Shown here: positions 23,848-36,826 of the stretch, piece after piece
Layout: every line of letters starts with the position of its first letter
Numbering within the stretch: position 1 is the stretch's first letter
Position numbers and translations under genes: made by a program
Notes under the pieces: model-generated
Told to the model about the DNA's origin: nothing
Seen by the model: only the letters and a program-made list of their open reading frames with translations
Database searches by the model: none
Assembly: GCA_963277665.1 (NCBI GenBank)
Contig: OY728119.1
Location: forward strand, 311,942,206-312,006,205
Reading direction: 5' to 3'
Length of the DNA: 64,000 nt
Origin: Viscum album
Taxonomy: Eukaryota; Streptophyta; Magnoliopsida; Santalales; Viscaceae

Positions 23848-24720
23848 ATCTCCCACTTGCACTAAAGCCTCATAGACTTTATTCTATTTCACCTTATATT
23901 GTATCATATACTATATCTTGTGAAACCATACCCAAAACTCATTTTGTATATCTCTAAAACACTTTTATAAATTTATCATCAACTTATCCTTTCATCACAT
24001 CATATGAAATACCTTGTGAATATCCATCCAAAACTACTTTTGTAATAAACTCTAAAACATTTTTATAGCATCTCTCTGAGTCAAATTCAATCCTCATTTA
24101 TTAAAACACAAAGTGTATCCCCATAGAATATTGTATAGTTGATAATAAATATGAATCACATAATCTATAAATATAAGAAAAGAGTGGTCTCTGGAAAAGT
24201 ATCACTGTTACTCGATCTATAAAGGGATCTAGCTTGATCAATATCAAACAAATGTATCCCTATACTTGCTTCCACCAATTGCATAATATGCAAGAATATA
24301 TTTTCATAATATCCCTTAATCCAATACATTAAATTACCATGGGACATTAAGTATGTCAATCCCATATATCCAACCCATACATTCTTGATTCTCTAAGTAT
24401 AGACTGGCCTAGTTGATGAATATAGCATAAGACATTCACCTTTATGGGTGACAACATAGCATTCCCCTCACTCAAATAGATAATCACATCATATGTAATA
24501 TCTAGGTATAGTTTTACACTTACTTAGTCAATCTCAATCGAGTTCCCAGATTCCATACTCATTTTATATAAGTAAAATCTCATCTTGGTTGATCTCTAAC
24601 CGACAACATGATCAGTAACATACTCAACCACCCCCTGATTAGCTAATCGTCAAGTCATTCATAATAAAGGTGTAAAAGAATGAAGGTTATCATGCTATGT
24701 ATCTCTCTAACCTTAGGTAT

Positions 24721-26130
24721 TTTGGACTCTAAATATAAATCATACACCCCTTGTATAACAAATACATAATGTACAACACTCTGTGTGGTATACTTCATGG
24801 GTCATCCAGTGCACAAAACCCATTTTTGTGCCTCATAAGCATATTTTGTGTCCTGAAAAAAGAATAATATGCACTCTGACCATAAAATTTTATCATAACC
24901 TATAATTCTACATGAAGAAAATCAAATGGGGATAACTCAAAGGAATACTTTGAGAGGCCAATTATCATTTCACTTCATGTTACATATATGTGTGTGGGTG
25001 TGTGTATCCAATATGAAAGAATGATAAAGTATAGAATACCTTTTTTATAACCTGATAAATTTTATATCCTTAAAATTATTTAATAATACTTAAAAAAACT
25101 ATAAATAATAAATTTTATAAAATATCTTATATGATAGATTGCCAAATCATCCTTAAGTTTTTTGAACTTTCAAGGATTTTGTTAAAGTCATTATATCTTT
25201 ATTACATTACCACCACATCATTATGTGAACATATGATAAAACCCTCCCACTAAACTCTTTAGTGAGTAAAATCTATGAATTAAGAATAATTGAATAATGG
25301 TGAGACTTAATAAACATATTCTTAATGTTCAAATCCTTAAACATATTCAAGTTCCTTAACTCCACAACATCAAAGTTTATGATGTTAATAAATTTTTTTT
25401 GTTATTTACAACTCTTTCTAAGTAAATTATCAACATTATTTGAAATATCTTCATAAAACATTTCTCTTGAATTTTATTTTAATTATTTACATCATTACTT
25501 TACCAACACATCATAAACTATTTTTTAATAATGTGAAATTCTCATTGTATTTGGACTGTAATAATCTTTTACTTTTTAACTTTGAACTTATCTAAGTCCT
25601 AACATACTCTTGATAGATGATTAGAAATTATATTCACTTTAGGATATCATTTTATGATATACAAAATCCTTTTTTAAGAAATAAAACATGTTTCCTCTTA
25701 ATAATTATATTTAACAAATAAAATATTTCATTCATATATTATATAGTATTCTATGTGTTTAGAGAAATTTCTGAAAATAAGAATGTATTATTTAAAATAT
25801 TCCACTAATGGTGGTCGAATCTCAATTCCTCATATTTTAGTAAACATATGGATAAACTCTTTTATCCTAGATAAAATATTTTTATCTTTTTCTCCTTTTA
25901 AAAACTAGTTATATAACTTAATGGATAATTAACAATGTTTATAAAATTCATTTTCTCATATTGTTTATAAAAACACTTTGTTAACAAGAAAATATTCTTA
26001 TCATATAAGAGAAATGATATAAATATACATAGTATTTTATAAGATCTATCTAATCTTGATATATTCATTTGAATTCAATTCCATGATTTATTAACCCTTC
26101 TCTTTATTATTTGAATATAAACTATAATAT
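24721..26130 (-). other. Decayed internal sequence of the minus-oriented copia element
   Basis: AT-rich interval between the right arm of the inverted repeat and the LINE insertion. No protein motif recognised; a short (TG)n stretch lies near 24988-25005. By position it should be the 3' part of the internal domain of the element whose truncated LTR ends at 23847. Confidence 0.35.
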
Positions 26131-26141
26131 CCATTGATAAT

Positions 26142-28519
26142 GGAAGGATGGAGGAAAAGGAAAAACCCGCTCCGGCGAAGCTCGACGACTGCGGTCCCTA
26201 CGAGCATCCAAGAAGTTTGAATCTCTTCACGTATGTCCCGAATCACGTTGTCTGTAGGAAAGAATCAGACGATTTGAATCGATTAAGGAGCATGATGACA
26301 TGAAGCTACTTTCATTCGTAGGTCTCGCTGGAGTATCTCTTGCTTTCCCGAAAAATAGGGTTCCTCAAAGAATAATCCGTAAAGGTGCTACTGCACATGT
26401 AGCGGCTTCAGATGGTGCTGTCTTGGAAAGAATTGAACTTTGTAAGTATTCCTTTATCTCTTGTGTCTCTTTATCCAAAGGCATAAAACCATGGAAAGTG
26501 GTGGAATTATTTAATCGTCTGTCCAATATTTGGGGATTATCTGATTTCAAATGTGTCTCTATTGGTCGTGGGTTCTTTCATTTTCTATTTACCTCTGCGG
26601 ATATAAAGAGTAGAGCATGGAGTTATGGTTCAATCAACCTTCAGCCGGGGGTTATGAGATCTCATGAATGGAATTTAAACTTGAACATCAATGATTTTAA
26701 AGACACATGTGCTCAAGTCTGGATTAAAATCTATGGTCTTAGATGGGTGCTATGGCATCCGGACATCCTTTTTGACATAGCCTCCGCAATAGTTATGCCA
26801 ATTAGAATGGATACAGCCACTGAATTGGTTAATTATGGACACTTTGCCAGGATTTTAGTTGAAGTGGACTTAAGTTAAACTTTGATTTATATAGTTGTTC
26901 TCTCTACACCTCATGATGAAATCAGTCTTAGAATTGATTATGAAAATAAGCCTATGTTTTGTGTTTCATGTAAAATTGTTGGACACTCAAAGGACAATTG
27001 CAGGAGAGATCTTCACTGTACCAATTTCCAATTAAATGGTCATGACACCAATGATTGTCGAAAGAATTTTGGTATACTTCGTGAATTGGCACCTGAGAAT
27101 CCGTCCGTTGGCCACCCCTTAGTGGTTGCAGCTACTTCCACTGATTTAAAACAAACCAAGGACCAACTGAGTGAACCCTCAGTGGATACTGTTGAGCATG
27201 CCTCTGATTTGAAGCAGTAGAATGCCATCAGTAGACAATTGAAGGAACCTAATGATGCTGGTTCTTCTCACAGAACAAGAAGAACAGGAGCTTCTGATTC
27301 AAAGAAAGTAAGTATCTTCCCTGACATTTCATTCAAAGAGGCATTGTCTAGAAATTTTAGAAAATAGGATGATGATAAGAATTCAGTGGATTCCCACTCA
27401 AATTGGGAAGCCTCTGCTCAGGAGGTTGTTGACTATAATATGTGGCAGGAGCAAAAACTAGTCTACTCCAAGAGAAAAGGTAAATCAAAATTGGAGGCTT
27501 CCACACCAAAATCTAGAAAGACTACTGCTCCTTCTTAGGAACACTACAGGTATGTCCCTGATTTTAATGCTTCAAAGGATTCCATTCAGCCTGGACAGCC
27601 CACCTTGGTCGATAAAAACACAGCTTCAAATGAGTCTTCAGTTGCCTTACATTCTGGACATGCGTTGAATCGGTTGGATGGTACTACAGTGAGTAATGGG
27701 CAGCACACTCCTTGTGATGATTCAAATATGAAAGTGCAGGTCATGGTTCCTCAAGCTGTCACTGATAGAAAGAAACTAAAATATGTGAATCTATCACCTC
27801 CTATTTTGGAGGAGGGGAGTAATATTGGGCAGGACAAGTGCCCAAATGTTCTCTCTAGTGTTGCATACTCTCAGCTATAACCCCATAAAACCAAGGGAGG
27901 TTCAAAAATTGGGGGATCAGACCATAATGATTCCAGGACTTCAAATCTGGATCCTGCTAGAAATACTTCACAATCTGATACTTTGCAGACTAATGATTTT
28001 TTTGTTGAACAGGTGAAGGATTCACCCCCTGTACAGCACAACAAGGCTGCCTCTCCCTTGGCTATTAATGCTAGGGGGTATGGTTCCCCTGCTTCTGTTA
28101 TCCCAATTCCTACATTGGAAAGGTCATCAATTCCCTGTTCTGTGGAAAATCCCAATACTATGAAGAAAAAACCTTCTATGGAAGTAAGTATTCATAACTC
28201 CTTTGAGTTTCTGGGTTCAGGTAGTAGCGAGGAGGAGGTTCAAAGTAATGTCCGTGAAATTAAAGTTGATGAGATGATGGATTCCGTTGTTTTCGGCCTA
28301 CTTGATGATGGCGGTGGACCTTGGATTCAGGCCAAATCAGGGATAAGAGGGAGAAATCCTCGAGGTAGAGGTGGATGCTCTTCACATCACATCATGTGCA
28401 CAAGATCTAAGGGAAGGTAATTTCTTGACTTTGTCTTGTATTCAGCTTTGACACTTATCCCATGTTCATTGCATTCTTTTGTTTTAATATAAAGGTAGTA
28501 GTGCCTCACTTTAAAAAAA
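26142..28519 (+). mobile_element. Non-autonomous LINE carrying ORF1 only
   Basis: Bounded by an imperfect 11-bp direct repeat, ccattgataat at 26131-26141 and ccattaacaat at 28520-28530 (9 of 11 identical). The 5' end is sharply GC-richer than the flanks, and the 3' end is a short untranslated segment with ttttaatataaag followed by seven As (28513-28519), as in plant L1 elements. Between them lies one ORF1-type frame and nothing else: no endonuclease or reverse transcriptase. Since target repeats flank the whole unit, it probably moved in this ORF2-less form using a partner's enzymes. Confidence 0.7.
26144..28420 (+). pseudogene. LINE ORF1: DUF4283 domain plus zinc knuckle, six in-frame stops
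   Basis: One frame runs from before 26300 to TAA at 28418-28420 without a frameshift, broken by stops at 26255, 26876, 27218, 27365, 27536 and 27878 (all TAG or TAA). Residues encoded at 26420-26878 form a DUF4283 nucleic-acid-binding domain (GLSDFKCVSIGRGFFHF, and a W-x-KIYGLRWVLWHP segment). It is followed at 26960-27010 by a complete CX2CX4HX4C knuckle (CVSCKIVGHSKDNC) and a partial second one. The rest is a low-complexity Ser/Pro-rich tail ending basic. The GC-rich start has an ATG at 26148 in another frame, so the true N-terminus is uncertain. The product would coat LINE RNA. Confidence 0.75.
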
Positions 28520-29865
28520 CCATTAACAATTACCTTTATTTTGAACTCTTATATATTTAAAATAGTTTTGAAGTATACACTTGGTATCACATACCCTTTA
28601 AAATTGAAGAATTTATTTCAATTAAATTGCTACCTAACATAGACTCTTTATAAAGTTTCTTAAACTCCTTTAGATATCTCAAAACATTACCTCATATGGA
28701 AACATTACTCATCCTTCCTGATAACTCTAAGTTTTAATGACCTTGACTAGCTACTTGAAGAAACATTCTTATACTTTATAACTAACTTTTCTTCTTTTGA
28801 TTTAAAATTTTACCCACTTTCATTGTCGATAAAATTTCATAATTTAGTCATCACATGACCAGTTCATCAATTTTTAAAACTTAGAGAAAATAGGGTAAGG
28901 TTTTATTGAATACATTCATATTGTCAGAAAATTTCTCAAGTGATTCATTCTATACTTCTCATAAGAATCTATATTCACCTATTGAACAACCCCAACGGTT
29001 CATTTATTCATGAAATTATTTCTCTAACACATATAATTTCTCTTACTTAAGAACTTTTCTTAAGTTACTAGTCTTAAGAGTTACTTTCATTAAGATTGTC
29101 CTCTTCAAGGATTAGTCACAAAGTTAGTTTTGAGAATGATTATGTTATTCATCTACAATAGAATCTTTTATTATATGATTATTATGTTTCTCATTCATTC
29201 AATAAGGACTTTTATTAAATATGATCCTATTAAAATGATGGCCCCTTTTGAATTCATCATATCCATTATTGTTCCAAGATCTATATTTCACTAAGAAATG
29301 AGTCCACTTTGGTGTCCCTATCACCACTGAGTTATTTAGGTAGGACATAATCCCAATCATATCATATATGACTCTTTTATGGTTGAGAAGATAGAACTTT
29401 ATCAAATCCATTATATGAATAAACTCAACATTGTTCCTCTAGTATCCTAACTATTAGGGTTTCCTAGCTAAGTATAACCCAAATATAATTGTGGGGTTTT
29501 GTTATTATCCATTTCCACCATGCCTTATACAAGATAATCCATGGGAACCATAATTTGGAAAAACCTACTCGTTTGAAAGATCTAGGTCTTAATATGTATT
29601 TACTTTGGTAATAATCTAAAACTTAGTGTTTTAAATGGGATTTAATCTTACTAGTTTATCACATGTATTCCCTTTTATATGTATGCATACTTAAAATTAT
29701 TTTATCTGGAATCTTATTCCTTACACAAAATAAATATGTTCAATTCATATTGATGTATAACTCTTTATAAAAATCATATCCTATTTTACTGAACCAAATT
29801 AAAATCTAGTTATATTCATACATATCGGAATTCATCCAATTCATAAGGTATATTAAACCTTTGTT
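28520..29865 (-). other. Decayed retroelement sequence, no gene
   Basis: Continues the AT-rich sequence interrupted by the LINE. A 70-codon minus frame at 29199-29411 has no recognisable domain. It ends where a minus-oriented LTR terminates (CCCCAACA, 29866). No motif supports a gene. Confidence 0.35.
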
Positions 29866-32800
29866 GGGGGTGAGGGTGATATTCCTGATCATAGGATGCT
29901 ACTCATTCCAATAATCTGGTATAGTGGAACTTCAATCATCATAATCATCTCCCTTTGATCGAACAACTCCCATGACTTCAAATATCAAAAAATGGAAGAC
30001 CAACCATCCCAACCACTACATCGAGTCTTCCTTCACCTATGGTTTTGGTAACCTCATGATCTTCCCTATGATCAATGCACAAGTAAACAGTAACATGACA
30101 AACATACACACATCCAATCACTAAGAACAAACACAATGCACACAAGTATTATATGGTTTGGACATTGCATCCTACATCCATATGATAATGATGAAATCTC
30201 TTTCATTTTAATAGGAATAGAGTTCATATGAGTTATAATGGATTTAAATTTATGATAAACTTACTTAGATCATAGGAATAAGTCTCACCAATTACTTTAT
30301 TACTGCATCTTCTAGTGATTTCCCTCCTAGTATGTTGTCATCGATATTTTATCCTCCACCACCTAAATGTGCCAAGGTGACCTTTGTCTGAATCCACCTA
30401 TATATTTATTAGTCATTTCTAGTCCCTCCATTACACCTTGAACGCATAGACCAATCCCACTATTTATAGTGGTCCCAATCAATCATCTAATCATCATTTT
30501 CTTCCTACGTCTACGAGTGACCCTCTGTTGGACTATGAAACTCTTGATTGCTAGTAGAATTTATTGAAAAAATCACCAACTCCTAGTGAACAATTCATGT
30601 TGACTTTCACTCCACACTTATGTCTTTGATGAAAATTTTCTTTTTTTATCCATGGAGAAATATTTCCATATCCTTACATTAATTAATTTACACAATTTAT
30701 GAACCTCCTCACTTTTCATCACCACCCCTAGAATTTTTTGGGCTACCAAAAGTTCCCCTTTCCATTCACCTCACTCCATTCTCCAAAAACATGACCGACA
30801 CCCCAATTACATGCATCGGATTTCCCTCCCTGGCATTACCTCACCCAAACTCTATTGTACTCCATCTACTATGAAGTAACACTAGATTAGTGGACCACTA
30901 ATAGGGTAGGGGTTAATCGGTAATCACTTAAAATATTTTATGAATTCTTTTATTTTCAATTCTACCTTATAGAATTATTCAGTCTTGATCTACTCAATAT
31001 TGTGTTATAAAACCTTACTCATATAATATAGTAAATACATATTCATGAACACAAGTATATACAGGTTTTGGTGATAAGACTTACTCCTTTTGTGTTGGTA
31101 ATACACCCCAATGTGGATTCTATACTCTAATTAATGTCATCAATTATGAGTGAACCATATCAGAGTCACACTGATCTTATCTCATCCATAGTCACACCAG
31201 CCACTTGCCTGCTCCTCACAGGACTTCTCTTACTAGATTCCTATTGGACTTCTTCAAAAATTTATCATTAAAAACATAAATTTACATGGTGATCTCCCTA
31301 CACACCTTGATCCACACAACTTCACACCATATATATTCAAGTGTTTATTTGAGGATCTTATTTTGAAAGAGATTTTCAGTTATGTAAAGGATTCTTATGC
31401 ACCAATATAATAGATCTTCTTAAAATCAATATTGAATTCATTTAATGCCTACATGTCTTCATAATAGAGTGTATATAACTCAATCTCTACCGTAACTCAA
31501 CTTCACATTTCTTCAATAGAACTTCTCACTTAGCTTCCTCACTCACTAATTTTGAAAATCTTGACACAATAGAGATAAATATATTTAGCAGTGTCAAGTT
31601 CTCCTCAAATATTTGTTCTCAATATTCTATATCCAAGGTTATCATAGGATATTCTTCTTATTACATATACTTTTATTACCATATAATTGCATCTTCTTGG
31701 AATATTATTTGTTTCCTCCTTCTTTCTCTTTGAAAGTTATTCAAATGTAACCCAATAGTTCAACTCTTAGATTCTCTCATATTGATCACATACAATAGTG
31801 GTTATTCCTTATTCTTTTTATATATCTTCCCCCTAGATATTATCTTCTACTCACATGTATGATAAGTTAATTAAATGGTTTATTTATTTTCTATATACCA
31901 TAAATTCTATTTTGAGGGGAAAAAGTAGTTGTTAGTAAAAATCAATATTATATAAAACCTGGTTTGGGCTCGCATAATTTCATGTGAATTTATTTTTAAA
32001 CACAAGGAGTATTCCAAGAATACCCTTTATTAAATGCTTCTTATTTTTGAAAACTTAGCCAAAAAATATTCAAAAAGTATTTACATCAAGTATTTTCTCA
32101 TCATTATCAACAAGATTCTACAAAATATACTTCTAATCTTCATAAGTATATGAGAATATACAGAACACATGTCTATGGAATGGAACTCTTCCTTACAGTG
32201 TGAGTGATTATCATGAAAATAATATAGTCTTGAATCTCAGTCCCACATACAGTAGAAACATCTTATATCTTCTTTATTCTAACTCAAATCATATCAGGTT
32301 TCAATTATTTTGTGTTTTTATGACCATCTAGAATTTAATTTATTTTTATCTGAATTATTCTTGAAAACTCGGTAATTTCATTTTTAGAATCAATAAATGC
32401 ATGTAGTGGTTCTTATAATTTGATCTTATTCAAAATAACCATATATCATGGCTTGAATATGTTTCATGATGTTTCAATTTTGAATCCAAAGCACAAGCAT
32501 CATCAGATTTTATTTTCTATTTAGAATAAAAAAATTGGAAATTTGGTATTTTTACCCCATGGCATAGGGGAAATTTGTATACATTGCATTAAACTTAACA
32601 TACCTAGAATCTATTACAAGATGGATTCCATTATTTGGTGCTTCGTATGTCCTAATTTTTATTTGTGGTGATATTATGCTAATTTTTCTATGTGGAACTT
32701 CATTCAGGTATGTGGATCTAAATTTGGATATATAGAAGAATTTGGCTATGTGGATTCTCATACATCATCTAGAACCCTTACATTAAATCCCATATGTGGT

Positions 32801-33253
32801 ATGAATTACCCTTACATCAATCTTCACATATATAAATATTTACATATGTGGTTACTTCGTATACATGGAGTAGCCTACATTGCTATAATTTGTGTGTGTG
32901 GCTATTTGTGTATGTGGAACTTTACATACATTAAGCCTGGGATTAGGAATATTTTTTAGATTATATTCATTTTAAACTAGGGATCCTCTGTTCTATCTAA
33001 AGTCAATATAAATTACTTATAAATAATTCAAAACACCTTTTGGAATTCATGAAACTTTCTCAAATACTTTAAAATGATTCCTAATCACTTTGTAGCAAAT
33101 TAAAAACTATCTACTTTGAGTTATTTGATATAGTTTATTGTATTCATAGATTCATATTAAATTAAGTATTCATTAAAGTGTGTTTCATCATTGATTTCAT
33201 CAGTTATAATCACAGAAACATAGGGATGGAATCTCCATAACTCTAGCACTTCA
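29866..33253 (-). mobile_element. Copia-type LTR, copy 1
   Basis: On the minus strand an LTR start TGAAGTGCTAGAG at 33253 follows a purine tract (gaatgggagat, 33254-33264). The far end at 29866 reads CCCCAACA. A TATA-like CTATAAATAGT at about 30462-30474 on the minus strand sits inside a short palindrome and would drive minus-strand transcription. The 29870-30890 part is similar to 53756-54735, and 31130-33253 to 36091-39180. At about 3.4 kb it is long for a copia LTR and may contain unrecognised insertions. Confidence 0.5.
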
Positions 33254-34697
33254 ATCTCCCATTCATTTAGCTTTTATAACTGATAGCAGCTGCTCCTTCA
33301 GTTGTTCACTTAGATAGCACTTCCAAAATTTTATATATGGGACTATATATCCATCCTTAGTGCCTTTAAAGTTAACCATTAAGTTAAGATCAACAATCAT
33401 ATGATTTAAAAGTTTTCTACTCAAATTTTTCCAGCTAAATCTTTAAGCAGCTATTGTTCTCTTACTTTTACATTACTAGCATATGATACTCCCTTTTAAT
33501 TTCCACTAGCATCATTATAGTTATAATTTTATCATAGTGAATGAGAAGAAAATTAATATTATTTTAATGGGTTGATACACATTCCATCACCCAACCTCTT
33601 CATGTACACATTGAATTCCTTTATATTGAAAAAAATAAAATCCAAACTCTTTAAAATCTAGGATCACTTAAATATCTCCCTTTGGATATGTTTTCAATTA
33701 AAAAATACTTCTCAAGTAAATGTATCTTACTCACCCTAATTGGAAATGAATGAAAATTTTAAGATACTCTCCCCATTTTTATAGAGTTAGGTCATATTTT
33801 AATATCGTCTTCCTAATCAATGTTTGATACCACTTGAAATACTAATTAAGATGTAATGGAAGGATCTTCTTCAAATTTATCTCCCTCTTATGATTTTTAT
33901 CCAAGAGTATTTTAACAAAATATTATAACCTTATGGATCTTGAAATGTTCTACTTGATAAAAGGGTGTTTTTTCAGATACTAATTAAAACTTATAATGGA
34001 TAATACCATTTGTGAATAAAACAACATTCTCACAACATGGTATACCTGTAATTAGTTATCTAGCATCTCTAGAAATTCTATGAGAGATGGAATTAAAATT
34101 GTGTCCTAGATGAAAAATTAAAAGTGACTATCAAAAATTAATATTAGTATAGAATCATTATAATTATGGTGGCATCACATGCTACTTAGTAGTGTATCAT
34201 CAATCAAAAAATAAAAATTCTTCATGGGCTAAGGTAATGTGTAAAAAATGAGTGATTAATTTAGAAAATAAATTTTTCTATAATTTAACCTATATGCAAA
34301 ACAAATGAACCACTTCTCTAAATACGGTCTTATTAAATAGATTTTCAATAAAGTTATATAAAATTCACTCATGTGAACACACACATCAAAAACATTCAAG
34401 TTCAAGGTATTTATTCCCATTTTTTTAGATATTCACTTCCCCCTTGATAATATAAAAATTATAAATGAAAACATGGTTATAAGAGTAAAAACTATACCTC
34501 AAACATCAGTTTTATTTGAATATTTATATAATTATAGATTTAGTATAAATTCATATATCTCTGACAGATTGTCTTCTTTCAGTAGCTCCCCCTCAAGAGA
34601 TGCTTCTTGTATAGCTTTACCTTAAATCCCCTAAAATTCAATCACATCATATTGATTATGGAATAAAGTGGATATATGAATAGATCCTCTGCTTGAG
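33254..34697 (-). other. Copia internal 3' sequence upstream of LTR copy 1
   Basis: The first ~410 bases (to about 33665) align with 39183-39610 upstream of LTR copy 2, including the ttgaaaaaaataaaatccaa-like stretch. Beyond that I find no match in the window and no coding signal. Confidence 0.4.
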
Positions 34698-36090
34698 TTG
34701 TCATGACCTGTCCCAGTGGGGCCCATGTCGCGACTCCTCAAGCCTACCTTCAATAGTCTAGGGGATGGTGACTAGCACTGAGTAGGCATATCACTAACAT
34801 GGGAGGCATTGCCTAAGTACCTATACACACACACACACACATCTTCAATCTATAAATGCTGAAATGAAAAAAAAACACTAAGAACGTAAATGTATGCATA
34901 TCAATATCCAAACCAATAGAGTATGAAAGAAGTAAAGAAAGTAAAGTAAATCGGTCCAGAATACAAGTCCACCAAAAGATTATATAAACTACAAATTCCA
35001 ACTTGTAAACAAATAGATACTGGGACTACTAATTGAATCTGTAGGAACACCTTGTCCTATATGAACTTACAAATATTTTTCTAGACCTGGTCTTCCCTGG
35101 ACACCATTAAAAGTTCACTCATCTTCACAAGACATGAAAAATTTGGGAAAATCTCATGCAGGGGTGAGTATAACAATACTCAGTAGTACACCCCAAAACC
35201 ACAAACCAATACACAAAAAAAAAGATACAGTCATCTCTACACAAGTATATGTCTATATCATATAACTAGGATATCCCGATATACTAAAACCCAAACCCAT
35301 AGTCTATAGGTAAGTCGCAACTACTGTATACCAACACTAGAGATCCAGCTTGAAGATTCCAAGAAGCACTCATTCGGGAGCACGCACTCCTGAGCCTGAT
35401 AGCACCAATGTTGTTCGTCTAAGAAGTATTATTCATTAGGAACCATCATGAAAGAGAGATACATTGAATGATATGAAGAGAGATACAATACGTAAAATGA
35501 GGATCATAGCTAGATCCATGGGGTGATACCAACAAATCCATCTGGAATAACCTGCTAAGTAGAGGATTGACGCTCGATAAAGATGGTCACGTATATACCT
35601 AGAACTCTACCTAGGGAATGAATAATGAATAGAGGATCCCCCACTAGGCCTCTCAGGGGATTCCAAAAAACTCTATCTAGGAAGTCCTACTAAAGGGATC
35701 ATACTCCGGTGTGTAGGAAGTGATACACACCAAACTTCAGGGAAATAATCAAGGGAATGAACCCTGACAAAACTTATCTAAGATACAGTTTAAAAGGGGT
35801 CTAATCCATGTAGAAAAGGATACACAATGTGTATTAGTATCACACACTAGGTCCCTTAACCCTGGGTACTACCCGTGTACAACAGCCCGTATCAGGAAAA
35901 CATTTTTTGTAGAAAAGGTATACACAGGATGTAAAAATGATTACACACTGTATCCGTCCATCCAGAATCCTCCCTATGTTCCTTGGTCATGTGTTGGTAC
36001 ACTGTGTCAACCTATTTTCTCTTGCCTATGTACCAGTACGTGGGGTAGCCCATGTATCCAGTCTCAGTCTGGTCGTGTGTCGGTACACGG
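34698..36090. mobile_element. Gypsy-LTR-like block
   Basis: Starts tgtcatgacctg, followed by cccagtggggcccatgtcgcgactcc, a terminus type common in plant gypsy LTRs. About 470 bases in, caggggtgagtataacaatactcagtag resembles a segment found in chromovirus LTRs, including the one at 55190-55245 here. It separates the two copia LTR copies. A (CA)n run lies at 34824-34841. Orientation and right boundary are not fixed: the block may be a solo or truncated LTR. Confidence 0.45.
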
Positions 36091-36826
36091 CATCAACCCA
36101 TTTAACACCAACCACTTGTCTTCTCCTCAATAGACTTCTCTTGTCAGATTCCCACTATACATATTCAATGGCTTCTCACTATAGTCAATGAGCATCATGG
36201 TGATCTCCCAGTACACACTGAGTCCTATAAGTTCTATTTTTTCACACAATAAATATTGAAATTGTTTCTTTGGGGATCCTTCTTATAAGTAGATCTCTAG
36301 TTCAATAAAGGACACTTCTACACAAATATAATAGGTCTCCTTCAACTCAATAGTGGAGTCTTTAAATTCCTTTAGGTTTTCAAGATAGACTATATACAAC
36401 TCGATCTCCACCAAAACTCAACCTCATAGTTATTAAATAGAATTGATCACCTAAATTTCTCACTCACTGATTCTGAAATTCTCAACACAACATAGATGAA
36501 TATAATCAGTAGTTTCAATCTATACTTAACTATTTATTCTCAATATACTACAGCCAACGTTTTCATAGGATCTTATTATTCTTATTTATGCTTCTATTCT
36601 AAAATAATCACAACTTATCATCATAGTATAATATTCCTCCTTAATCTTCAATATTTCTTCAGTTGATTCCCAACAAGTTAGATCCCAGATTCTCTTATCT
36701 CAAACACTCATAGCAATAATTATTCCTTATTCTTTTTCTACATATTAACCCTTGATATTATCTTCCACTCATGTGTATGAGAATTTCATTAAATTATTTA
36801 TTTATTTTAAAAATACCATAAATGGT

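Larger units (their letters stand above)
21890..24720. repeat. Large imperfect inverted repeat of copia 3' ends
   Basis: Sequence at about 21890-22760 read forward aligns by eye with about 24720-23847 read in reverse complement, in the same order over ~0.85 kb: for example tatatgggattgacata at 22236 and its counterpart near 24355, and aaggagatattcccta at 22761 and at 23845-23830. Each arm runs into a polypurine tract and LTR start, so the 3' ends of two related copia elements face each other. Confidence 0.65.

Noticed and set aside
26300..28420. TAA/TAG inside long frames as Gln codons (ciliate-like genetic code)
   Set aside because: The Athila element has stops at positions where Glu, Lys or Arg is expected, TGA also occurs, and all families are plant elements. 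Decay by C-to-T change explains the pattern.
32690..32959. Cys/Tyr-rich frame with tatgtgg-repeat origin
   Set aside because: It comes from a loose repeat of tatgtgg/acatatg words in the LTR; the homologous stretch near 38600-38830 has no matching frame.
34824..34841. Short (CA)n run as a regulatory or CRISPR-like repeat
   Set aside because: A plain microsatellite; no spaced repeat array of CRISPR type exists in the window.
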